36,022 bases of DNA from Clostridiales bacterium UBA1390 (GTDB lineage Bacteria > Bacillota > Clostridia > Lachnospirales > Bianqueaceae), in assembly GCA_002305315.1 (NCBI GenBank), contig DBQQ01000027.1:1-36022 (forward strand). The letters are read 5' to 3'. Shown here piece by piece: positions 29,412-36,022 of this stretch (position 1 is the stretch's first letter; the number at the start of each line of letters is the position of its first letter). Both the position numbers and the translations under genes were made by a program. The notes beneath the pieces are model-generated. The model did no database searches. It saw only the letters and a program-made list of their open reading frames with translations, and was not told where the DNA came from.

Positions 29412-30179
29412 TCACGCGTAAATCACTCGAATTCCCCGCGCTTTCATGCTTCTCTCCACCTCGTTTTCCAACGGCTCGTCCGTGATCAATATGTCGATCT
29501 CTTCTGTACGCAATGTCCGAATAAAGGATTTCTTTCCGAACTTGGTATGATCCGCCACCAGAATGACGGTCTTCGCATTTTTTCGCATCTTACGCTTGAT
29601 CACCGACTCCTGCTCGTGAGGCTCAAAGGTGCCTAACTCCGGATCCAATGCCTTACATCCGATAATCGCTTTGTTGACGTAGTACCTGTCCAGCGTTTCT
29701 TCCGTGATGGCGCCTACCATCGACATGATTCCGGGCCGAAGCACACCGCCCGTCACGATAATCTTCATGCTGTCCTGGGCCGCCACTTCCTGAGGAATCC
29801 GTACAGAATTTGTAATCATTGTAATGTTGCTGCGTCCCTTGAGGTTCTTCGCCACATACATCGCTGTTGTGCTGGAATCGACCATCAGGGTATCCCCGTC
29901 CTCTATCATCTCCACGACCTTACGGGCGATACGGCGCTTCCCCTCCTGGTTCTGCGTTTCCCTGACGTGAATGGACAGATCGCTGGTATTATTCTGCACC
30001 AGCACCGCGCCGCCATATGTCCTGGTCACGAATCCTTCGCTTTCCAGCTTTTCCAGGTCCCGTCTTATGGTCTCTTCTGTGACCTCGAACTCCTCTGCCA
30101 GCTCCGTCACACGGACACTGCTTGTCTGTTGTATTCGCTCTAATATAATGCTTCGGCGGTCCATCGCCAGCATCGCCAT
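29412..30179 (-). CDS. DeoR-family transcriptional regulator
   Basis: 255 aa. The N-terminal winged helix has the DeoR signature (VRVTELAEEFEVTEETIRRD and a YGGAVL turn), and the C-terminal sugar-phosphate-binding domain has DGDTLMVDSSTTAMYVAKNL, VTGGVLRPGIMSMVG and VILVADHTKFGKKSF. Such regulators are usually inactivated by a phosphorylated sugar intermediate, here probably fuculose- or rhamnulose-1-phosphate. It lies between rhaB and fucA on the same strand. AGGAAACGGAT precedes the ATG. A GGCAGG/CCTGCC hairpin (about 29376-29395) follows its stop and could partly end rhaB-deoR transcription. Confidence 0.94.
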   Translation of the reverse strand: MAMLAMDRRSIILERIQQTSSVRVTELAEEFEVTEETIRRDLEKLESEGFVTRTYGGAVLVQNNTSDLSIHVRETQNQEGKRRIARKVVEMIEDGDTLMVDSSTTAMYVAKNLKGRSNITMITNSVRIPQEVAAQDSMKIIVTGGVLRPGIMSMVGAITEETLDRYYVNKAIIGCKALDPELGTFEPHEQESVIKRKMRKNAKTVILVADHTKFGKKSFIRTLRTEEIDILITDEPLENEVERSMKARGIRVIYA

Positions 30180-30210
30180 ATCCGTTTCCTGCCTTTCCTA
30201 GTATGATCCA

Positions 30211-31632
30211 TCAAGGTTCATAACTCTGCATTGGGAACGATCTGGCAATCAGATCTCTTCCCTCCTGCAGGGAGCTGAGTGTTCCCAGCGCCTTCATCTG
30301 CATGAGCACAGAACCAGCCACCGCTGCTTCGATCGGACCTGTCACAAGCTTCTTACCACTTTCTCTGGCCAGCGTCTCGCACAGGAACTGATCCTGTATC
30401 CCGCCGCCAACCATATGAATGTCCGTCGCTTTGCGTCCCGTCAGCTTCTCCAGGCTCTCCGCATGCACCTTGATCTTCTGCGCGAGTCCATTATAAGCCG
30501 CCATCGCGATTTCGCCCATCGTCTCCGGGCGCCCCTGTCCATGTGCCTCGCAATAATCCTGCACTGTCTTCACCATGTCCATCGGAGCCGTAAATACATC
30601 TTCATCTGGATCGATTGTGAAATGTCGACGCTCTGCCGAACGTGCCGCCGCAATAATCTCTGGATATCCGATCGACGGATCTGTCTCATTCCATTTTTTC
30701 TTCAGCTGCTGCAGAATCCACAGACCGGTGATATTCTTCAAGAAACGAATCGTTCCTTCGACTCCGCCTTCATTCGTAAAGTTATAGGCCAGAGAATCCT
30801 CCGTAATCACCGGTTCCGGCAGCTCCATACCGATCAGCGCCCATGTGCCGCTGCTGAGGAAGATGCTGTTTTCTCCTGCCAGAGGCGTTCCGCAAACCGC
30901 AGAAGCCGTATCATGGCTGCCCACCGCAATGACAGGCACCTTCTTCATACCCGTCTCTTCCATAATCTCGTCCGTCAGCTCTCCGATCACTGTACCTGGC
31001 ATAACCATCGGCGCGAACAACTCACGGCTGATTCCGATCTCTTCCAAGATCTTATCCGAGAAATCTCTCTTCTTCGCATCCAAGAGCTGCCCTGTAGACG
31101 CGATGGAATACTCACACACCTTCTTCCCTGTCAGGAAATAGGCAAACAGATCGGGCATAAACAGAATGTCCTTCGCTGCATCCACAATGTACTTACGATG
31201 CTTTACATCGTAATACAGCTGGTACATGGTGTTAAAGTCCAGCTTCTGAATGCCCGCAATGCGATAACATTCTGCAAAGTCCCATTTCTGATCCATCTCC
31301 GCCATCGCGCCCGCATTCTTGGGGTCCCGGTAACAGAAGGGATTGGAGATCAGACGACCCTCTTCATCCAAGTACCCGTAGTCCACACCCCAAGTATCAA
31401 TCCCGATACCCGCGATCTCTACATCCAGGCGCGCCGCCTTTTTCAGCCCCTGTTTCATCTCATGAAACAGCCTCGGGAAATCCCAATAAAAATGCCCATT
31501 CATCCATACCGGCTCATTGGGGAAACGATGCACCTCTTCTAATTTCAGTGTATCGCCATCATAGGTCGCCAACATCAGTCTCCCGGAAGACGCTCCGTAA
31601 TCGAATGCTAAATACGCAGAATTCTTTCCCAT
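30211..31632 (-). CDS. rhaB: rhamnulokinase (FGGY family)
   Basis: 473 aa. It phosphorylates L-rhamnulose, and many RhaB enzymes also accept L-fuculose. FGGY-kinase features are AFDYGASSGRLML at the N-terminus, WGVDYGYLDEEG and NPFCYRDP (RhaB-like), VPVIAVGSHDTASAV and HMVGGGIQDQFLCETLA for ATP binding. Start: ATG 31632 has GGGAGG 7 nt upstream. An earlier ATG at 31647 overlaps that ribosome binding site and is rejected. With fucA downstream it feeds the microcompartment with sugar-1-phosphate. An isomerase and a transporter are not in the window. Confidence 0.94.
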   Translation of the reverse strand: MGKNSAYLAFDYGASSGRLMLATYDGDTLKLEEVHRFPNEPVWMNGHFYWDFPRLFHEMKQGLKKAARLDVEIAGIGIDTWGVDYGYLDEEGRLISNPFCYRDPKNAGAMAEMDQKWDFAECYRIAGIQKLDFNTMYQLYYDVKHRKYIVDAAKDILFMPDLFAYFLTGKKVCEYSIASTGQLLDAKKRDFSDKILEEIGISRELFAPMVMPGTVIGELTDEIMEETGMKKVPVIAVGSHDTASAVCGTPLAGENSIFLSSGTWALIGMELPEPVITEDSLAYNFTNEGGVEGTIRFLKNITGLWILQQLKKKWNETDPSIGYPEIIAAARSAERRHFTIDPDEDVFTAPMDMVKTVQDYCEAHGQGRPETMGEIAMAAYNGLAQKIKVHAESLEKLTGRKATDIHMVGGGIQDQFLCETLARESGKKLVTGPIEAAVAGSVLMQMKALGTLSSLQEGRDLIARSFPMQSYEP

Positions 31633-31676
31633 TTCATAACCTCCCATGTTGTTTTGTTTGGGTTTTTGTTGTTTTT

Positions 31677-31705
31677 ATTATAGCACAGTCCCTTATGAAA
31701 GACAA
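31677..31705 (-). promoter_or_regulatory. promoter of rhaB-deoR
   Basis: On the minus strand TTGTCT (31705-31700) and a perfect TATAAT (31682-31677) have a 17-nt spacer, 45 nt before the rhaB start. The T/G-poor leader CAAAAACCCAAACAAAAC lies between. No clear cre site was found. Confidence 0.7.
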
Positions 31706-31721
31706 GGTTTTGCCCTTCTTT

Positions 31722-32963
31722 TTACTCGCAATCCCCCTGACACCGATCGTACCTGGCGGCGAAATCCATCAGAAATTCTTTTCTCCATTGGCTTACTGTT
31801 TTCGCCCCTTTGTGCGGGCCTTCGGCCCATTCTTCCTCCAGACGATCCGTCCACCAATGCGTCAGCGGTCCCTTCTCCCGTGTGCCCGCTTCCTCCGGCG
31901 TCGAACGAAAACTGCCGGACTGCCCGTCTAACTCCGGAATATCACTGTGGATCACATAGGTCCAATCCGACACTTCCTTCGGCACAAATCGAATTTTATA
32001 CTCTCCGTTACCCGTATAAAATCCCGGAAAATCCTGATCCTTGGTTCTTAAAAAGAACGCTGGAACATCCCGCGGCAAGTCCTCACGAACCGGCCCCTGA
32101 TATACTAATTCCAACACACCAAATACCTGAATCGTATCCTCCATCGTGGTATTTCTGCAAAATGTCTTCTGTTCCATGTAACGAGTCGGCACAAAGCTGC
32201 CTCCCCAGCTGTCCTGTGTGGGATCTTCCGGAGTGCCCCGCAGCAAATACACGACGGAAGGGGTGTCTCCCATTTTGATCGTACCGCCGAGATGCTTCGC
32301 AAAATACTCTCCCAGCGCACCGTGACCTGCCACATACTTTTCTACAAACGAATGATTTCCCAGATCCCCCTCCTGGTCTCCACCTACGAACCAGCCTCGA
32401 TAGGTGGAGTTGTTCTCGATCATCCAAAGGTCCGGGAAGTTCTCACGAATATATTCATAGGCATTCGGGCCCCATTTCTTATTCGGGCCGCCAATATAAT
32501 ACACTCTGAGTTTATCCGCAATATGCGGCGCGTCATGCAGCGCCTGCGCCAAATCCTCCAGGAGGCCCCACATCAACAGATACAGCGGGCGAGGATCCTC
32601 CTTCTCCGCGCATCGAATGATCCACTCCGAGGCTTCCGTCGGGGTGCGATAGCCAGAATAGGGCGCGGTCTCTATGACGCCCTGCTTGGTCATGGCCCGT
32701 AACGCATCCGGTTCCGGATAGGTATCCGAAAACCGCTTCAGATTCGGATAATCTTTTTCATAGGCATCGATCACCGTCAATATATCCTGCTTCGTCCCGG
32801 CTCCCCAGGGGGAAGAAATCAGCCCTTCCGTATCAAACATATCCGCATATAGCAAATAATGGGCCATGGACTGAAAATCATCCGGATCGCTTCCTCCGAT
32901 ATCCGTTGTCACAATTACCCGATATCTTTCTCCTGCTAATGCTCCGCTCCTCCATTTCTTCAT
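31722..32963 (-). CDS. DUF1593 nucleoside-hydrolase-like protein
   Basis: 413 aa. The N-terminal part has [18 protein letters not shown], the Asp-rich calcium-binding signature of the nucleoside hydrolase fold, followed by ISSPWGAG and [20 protein letters not shown], typical of DUF1593 proteins. A C-terminal beta-rich domain (about 290-413) completes the family architecture. No signal peptide is present, so it is probably cytoplasmic. It overlaps the fucosidase stop by ATGA. The family is often found in plant- or mucin-glycan loci; a role as a ring-sugar hydrolase acting on fucosidase products is plausible but unproven. Confidence 0.88.
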   Translation of the reverse strand: MKKWRSGALAGERYRVIVTTDIGGSDPDDFQSMAHYLLYADMFDTEGLISSPWGAGTKQDILTVIDAYEKDYPNLKRFSDTYPEPDALRAMTKQGVIETAPYSGYRTPTEASEWIIRCAEKEDPRPLYLLMWGLLEDLAQALHDAPHIADKLRVYYIGGPNKKWGPNAYEYIRENFPDLWMIENNSTYRGWFVGGDQEGDLGNHSFVEKYVAGHGALGEYFAKHLGGTIKMGDTPSVVYLLRGTPEDPTQDSWGGSFVPTRYMEQKTFCRNTTMEDTIQVFGVLELVYQGPVREDLPRDVPAFFLRTKDQDFPGFYTGNGEYKIRFVPKEVSDWTYVIHSDIPELDGQSGSFRSTPEEAGTREKGPLTHWWTDRLEEEWAEGPHKGAKTVSQWRKEFLMDFAARYDRCQGDCE

Positions 32964-35218
32964 AATACTTCCTCACTTTCTTCATTTTTTATCAGGATGG
33001 TCTCTCCCGCCTGATGCGCAAAAGATCGTCCATCGCTCAAATGCAATACCCCTGCACGATCCGCCCGGATTTCCGCGCGGATCCCTTTGTTTTTGTTCCA
33101 TACCATGGATACCGTATATCCGCCTCTGGCCCGCAGGCCATGTACTTCGCCCTCTTCCCATTCCGGAGGCAGAGCAGGTAGTAACCTCAAAAAGCCTTCA
33201 TGACTCTGCAACAGCATCTCTGCAATGGCAGCCGTCCCGCCAAAATTTCCGTCGATCTGAAAGGGAGGATGGGTATCCATCAGGTTCGGCAGCGTCGATT
33301 TTTGCAAGAGAAGCTGTAGGTTTTCTCCTGCCTTGTTCCCGTCCAGCAGCCGCGCCCACATGTTGATGATCCAGGCACGGCTCCATCCGGTATGCCCGCC
33401 TCCATGAGCGAGACGCACCTCCAATGTCCGTCTCGCCGCCTGAAACCATGCGGTCTTTTGCGGCGTAATCTGGCTCCCCGGATACAAGGCGAATAAATGC
33501 GAAATATGTCTATGTCCGAGATCGGCTTCCTGGTATTCCCGATACCATTCCATGATCCGGCCATCCGAGGATATCTGTACGCCCGGTGTGAGCCTCTCTT
33601 TTAACTTTATATAAAGGGACGCGTCTTCATTGAGAATCTGAGCCGCTTTTTCGATGGCTTCTAAAAGTTCCGTCAGGATCTGGCTGTCCATGGCGGCGCC
33701 TTCGCACAAACAACCCCGACTCCCATCTTCCAGCACATAGGTATTCTCCGGAGAACAAGATGGGGATACCATCAACCTGTCCGCCGGCCCCGTTATCAGT
33801 GTCTCCGCAAAAAAGTCCGCCGCTTCTTTCATGAGTGGATAATATTCCCGCAGGAACTCTTCATCCCCTGTGAATGCATAGTGCTCCATGATGTGCAGAC
33901 ATAACCAGGCCGCTCCCATCGGCCAATAGGTCGCAGGAAGATATGTGTCCTGCGGCGCACAGTCTCCCCAGATATCCGTGTTGTGATGCGCTGCCCATCC
34001 CTTCGCTGCGCCGTACATCTGCTGTGCCACTTTTCTTCCCCTCGGATGCATCCGCCGCAGATGCTCGAAGAGCGGTTCATGCATCTCGGATAGATTACAA
34101 ACCTCCGCCGGCCAATAGTTCATCTCCGTATTGATATTGATCGTATATTTACTATCCCATGGCGGTTGAAACGATTCATTCCAGATTCCTTGCAGATTGG
34201 CGGGAAGGCTCCCCGGCCTGCTGCAGGAAAGCAGCAGATACCGGCCAAAATCGAAATAATCGCAGATGAGTCCCAGATCCATTTTTCCTTCGGATACCCG
34301 ACGGATTCTCTCATCCGTGGGCAGAGTCTCCAGCGCAGGATCCGCTTTTAACCGAAGGCCACAGCGCCTCATATATGTTTCGAAATCCGCTTCGTGCTCT
34401 TGCTTTAACTTCTCGTAACCCTTTTGTTCTGCGGCATCGAGCCGGCCTAAACAGTCCGCTTCTGGATTTTTGCTTCGAAACGATGTTTCCGAGGCAATAT
34501 AGAGTGTACATTCTGTACCACATAACAACGTGTCTCCTAATACACGGACATTCTCCCCAACCGCTCTGACGGCTGCCACATATTGGATCCCATCGTCCGC
34601 TGTCCGTCCTGTTAATGTCAACGTGCGGCCATCCGCACGGCCAACCCGGATCCCCGTTCGGTTGCGGCGCAATATCGCGTAGGTGTCATCTCCTTGGATA
34701 TGTACACAAATCACACCCGCCGGATAAGAGGCAAAGCATTCTCGTTTCATTGTGATGCCATCCAGGGTATAGGACACGCGATGGATCCCTGTAGTTAAGG
34801 AGAGTTCTCTCTTGTAGTCTTCCGCCTCCACATGATATTTCTCCATGGATTTCTCATTCAGTCCCCGCAAGCCGTTTAGATTCGACAGCGGGATGCCCGT
34901 TGTCCGACATAACAGAATCATATCGCACAGCGGTTCATAATGCCGTTCTCCATCAGGCACTCCAGTCAATGTCAGCTGCGCCAATTTTTCCGCTTTTTCT
35001 ATCTCGCCGGCCCGCAGATATCCTCGGATCTCTTCCAGGTGTGTTCTGGCATCCGGATTGATCCTCTGCTGCATTCCTCCCGACCATACGCTGTCATCGT
35101 TCAACTGAAACCGATCTATGGCCGTACCACCAAAAATCATCGCTCCCAACCGGCCGTTTCCGATAGGCAGCGCCTCATTCCAGTTCTGCGCCGGTTTGCT
35201 GAACCATATCTGGCTCAT
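32960..35218 (-). CDS. GH95 alpha-L-fucosidase
   Basis: 752 aa. Signatures of GH95 are [16 protein letters not shown] and [12 protein letters not shown] at the N-terminus, [20 protein letters not shown] (catalytic Asn pair), VSPSCSPEN (catalytic Glu), [20 protein letters not shown] and [17 protein letters not shown]. The enzyme removes terminal alpha-1,2-linked L-fucose (sometimes galactose) from glycans. There is no signal peptide, so it acts inside the cell on imported oligosaccharides. GGGGTGAT precedes the ATG, 18 nt after the acetyltransferase stop. It supplies L-fucose to the downstream kinase, aldolase and microcompartment. Confidence 0.95.
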   Translation of the reverse strand: MSQIWFSKPAQNWNEALPIGNGRLGAMIFGGTAIDRFQLNDDSVWSGGMQQRINPDARTHLEEIRGYLRAGEIEKAEKLAQLTLTGVPDGERHYEPLCDMILLCRTTGIPLSNLNGLRGLNEKSMEKYHVEAEDYKRELSLTTGIHRVSYTLDGITMKRECFASYPAGVICVHIQGDDTYAILRRNRTGIRVGRADGRTLTLTGRTADDGIQYVAAVRAVGENVRVLGDTLLCGTECTLYIASETSFRSKNPEADCLGRLDAAEQKGYEKLKQEHEADFETYMRRCGLRLKADPALETLPTDERIRRVSEGKMDLGLICDYFDFGRYLLLSCSRPGSLPANLQGIWNESFQPPWDSKYTININTEMNYWPAEVCNLSEMHEPLFEHLRRMHPRGRKVAQQMYGAAKGWAAHHNTDIWGDCAPQDTYLPATYWPMGAAWLCLHIMEHYAFTGDEEFLREYYPLMKEAADFFAETLITGPADRLMVSPSCSPENTYVLEDGSRGCLCEGAAMDSQILTELLEAIEKAAQILNEDASLYIKLKERLTPGVQISSDGRIMEWYREYQEADLGHRHISHLFALYPGSQITPQKTAWFQAARRTLEVRLAHGGGHTGWSRAWIINMWARLLDGNKAGENLQLLLQKSTLPNLMDTHPPFQIDGNFGGTAAIAEMLLQSHEGFLRLLPALPPEWEEGEVHGLRARGGYTVSMVWNKNKGIRAEIRADRAGVLHLSDGRSFAHQAGETILIKNEESEEVL

Positions 35219-35236
35219 CTTGTATCACCCCATATT

Positions 35237-35854
35237 TCATTCTCTATCCACACTTTGTCTATAAAGAGCCTCTTGTTCTTTCCAATACTTTCTGTCTTCT
35301 TCTGTAATCTTCCGAATGACTCGGCAAGGAACGCCCGCAGCCACCACATCACTCGGAATATCTTTTGTCACCACAGATCCGGAGCCTATGACGACCCGGT
35401 CTCCAATGGTAACCCCAGGATTGATCACGGTATTTCCTCCGACCCAAACATGACTGCCGATTTTCACTTCCTTGCCAAATTCCAGCTGCGTATCCCTTAC
35501 CTCTGCATCGATTGGATGTCCTGCCGTATATACACAGACCCTGGGACCAAAAAACACATGGTCGCCAATCTCTACCCGGGCCACATCCAAGATAATACAG
35601 TCATAATTCGCGTAAAAATGATCGCCGATATATATGTGACTGCCATAGTCCACCCGAAAGGGCGGATTGATCCAGAAATCCTTTCCTATTTTCCCCAATA
35701 GTTCTCGAAACAGCCGCTGCATTTCTTCGCCCTGCTCCTCTGATAGACCATTGATCTGCCGAGTGAGTCTACGTGCTCGCATGCTGTCTCGCACCAATTC
35801 TTCATCTTGTGCAATATATAACTTTCCGGATAGCATTCGTTCCTTCTCTGTCAT
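35237..35854 (-). CDS. sugar O-acetyltransferase (LacA/Maa, left-handed beta-helix)
   Basis: 205 aa. Hexapeptide repeats (FGKEVKIGSHVWVGGNTVIN, PGVTIGDRVVIGSGSVVT) form a left-handed beta-helix, and YTAGHPID holds the catalytic His. The N-terminal MTEKERMLSGKLY matches the maltose/galactoside acetyltransferase family. It transfers acetyl from acetyl-CoA to sugars, often to detoxify non-metabolised sugar. It is upstream of, and probably cotranscribed with, the fucosidase; AAAGGGGGGAT-type sequence lies before the ATG. Confidence 0.94.
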   Translation of the reverse strand: MTEKERMLSGKLYIAQDEELVRDSMRARRLTRQINGLSEEQGEEMQRLFRELLGKIGKDFWINPPFRVDYGSHIYIGDHFYANYDCIILDVARVEIGDHVFFGPRVCVYTAGHPIDAEVRDTQLEFGKEVKIGSHVWVGGNTVINPGVTIGDRVVIGSGSVVTKDIPSDVVAAGVPCRVIRKITEEDRKYWKEQEALYRQSVDRE

Positions 35855-36022
35855 ATGTATCCCCCTTTTATGAAAACCGCTGCTTTCGGAGATGAATGCC
35901 TTTGGGGCGGCATCTCAAGGCACGGCTCCGTCGGTTTGTTTCCGAAGAGGAAACTATCAACTGCTAAGCGCAAGCAGCTTTCGCGGTTTGACGCCCTCTG
36001 GCGGCAAACTCGGGGCGTGGCT
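35855..36022 (-). repeat. probable dispersed intergenic repeat, cut by window edge
   Basis: The last 168 bp differ in composition and contain no gene. On the minus strand one frame stays open from 36022 to 35852 and reads, in part, SFLFGNKPTEPCLEMPPQRH. From memory this peptide recurs as spurious small proteins in many gut Clostridia genomes, the mark of a repeated intergenic sequence. Small stems (GTTTCC/GGAAAC and ACGCCC/GGGCGT) are visible. I could not search, so this is a recognition claim only. Confidence 0.45.

Noticed and set aside
30415..31542. 375-aa plus-strand open frame
   Set aside because: It is antisense to rhaB, which has all FGGY-kinase motifs.
1..36022. tRNA, rRNA or riboswitch genes
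   Set aside because: No cloverleaf, rRNA-like segment or recognised riboswitch core was noticed on either strand. A covariance-model scan would be the decisive test.

Overview
The window reads as chromosome of a gut-type anaerobic Firmicute, most likely Lachnospiraceae or a close clostridial relative. The basis is moderate GC, AGGAGG-type ribosome binding sites nearly everywhere, a Firmicute-style fucose/rhamnose microcompartment, a GH95 alpha-L-fucosidase and a VanSR-like two-component pair. No rRNA, tRNA, CRISPR array or complete insertion sequence was seen.

Left part (1-8610). A partial gene runs off the left edge. Next comes a minus-strand trio, clpP - degenerate AAA+ ATPase - VirD4/TraG-like ATPase. 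That ATPase has no membrane anchor and ends in a domain that aligns with the ribosomal L7/L12 C-terminal (ClpS-like) fold. A divergent plus-strand operon of three redox enzymes follows (aldo/keto reductase, flavin reductase-like protein, RibD-C/DHFR-like protein) and ends at a strong terminator. A minus-strand block then holds a response regulator, a histidine kinase, a frameshifted lipoprotein remnant and a Ser/Asn/Lys-repeat lipoprotein.

Middle part (8769-21709). This is the most unusual segment. A minus-strand operon encodes a ubiquitin-like conjugation system: two ubiquitin-like proteins (tandem duplicates), a small membrane/zinc protein, an E1-like enzyme, an E2-like protein with a clear catalytic Cys, a JAB/JAMM isopeptidase, a transglutaminase-like protein, an SPFH/band-7-like protein and a zinc-ribbon membrane protein, closed by a terminator. 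Upstream lie a P-loop kinase pseudogene, about 450 bp of repeat-rich noncoding DNA and a second minus-strand operon: an unknown 340-aa protein, a second soluble VirD4-like ATPase with an altered Walker A, a helical-repeat protein and an acidic protein. A divergent sigma-factor-like gene follows. There is no relaxase, VirB4, VirB6 or integrase, so the two VirD4-like ATPases do not look like conjugation coupling proteins here. One possible reading, inferred and not shown, is a tagging-and-processing pathway: Ubl/E1/E2/JAB for tagging, and ClpP, AAA+ and VirD4-type motors for handling substrates.

Right part (21726-35854). A minus-strand catabolic region runs from fucosylated-glycan hydrolysis to a microcompartment: sugar O-acetyltransferase, GH95 fucosidase, DUF1593 nucleoside-hydrolase-like protein, rhamnulokinase, DeoR regulator, then class II aldolase (FucA/RhaD type), PduO, PduP, a Zn alcohol dehydrogenase, four BMC-H shell proteins, PduL, an EutN/CcmL pentamer and a PduT-like BMC-T. 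Kinase and aldolase would give L-lactaldehyde, and PduP, ADH and PduL would process aldehydes inside the shell. No diol dehydratase is encoded in the window. The pduO reading frame lacks a canonical start and seems to begin at ACG. The last 170 bp hold what looks like a dispersed intergenic repeat.
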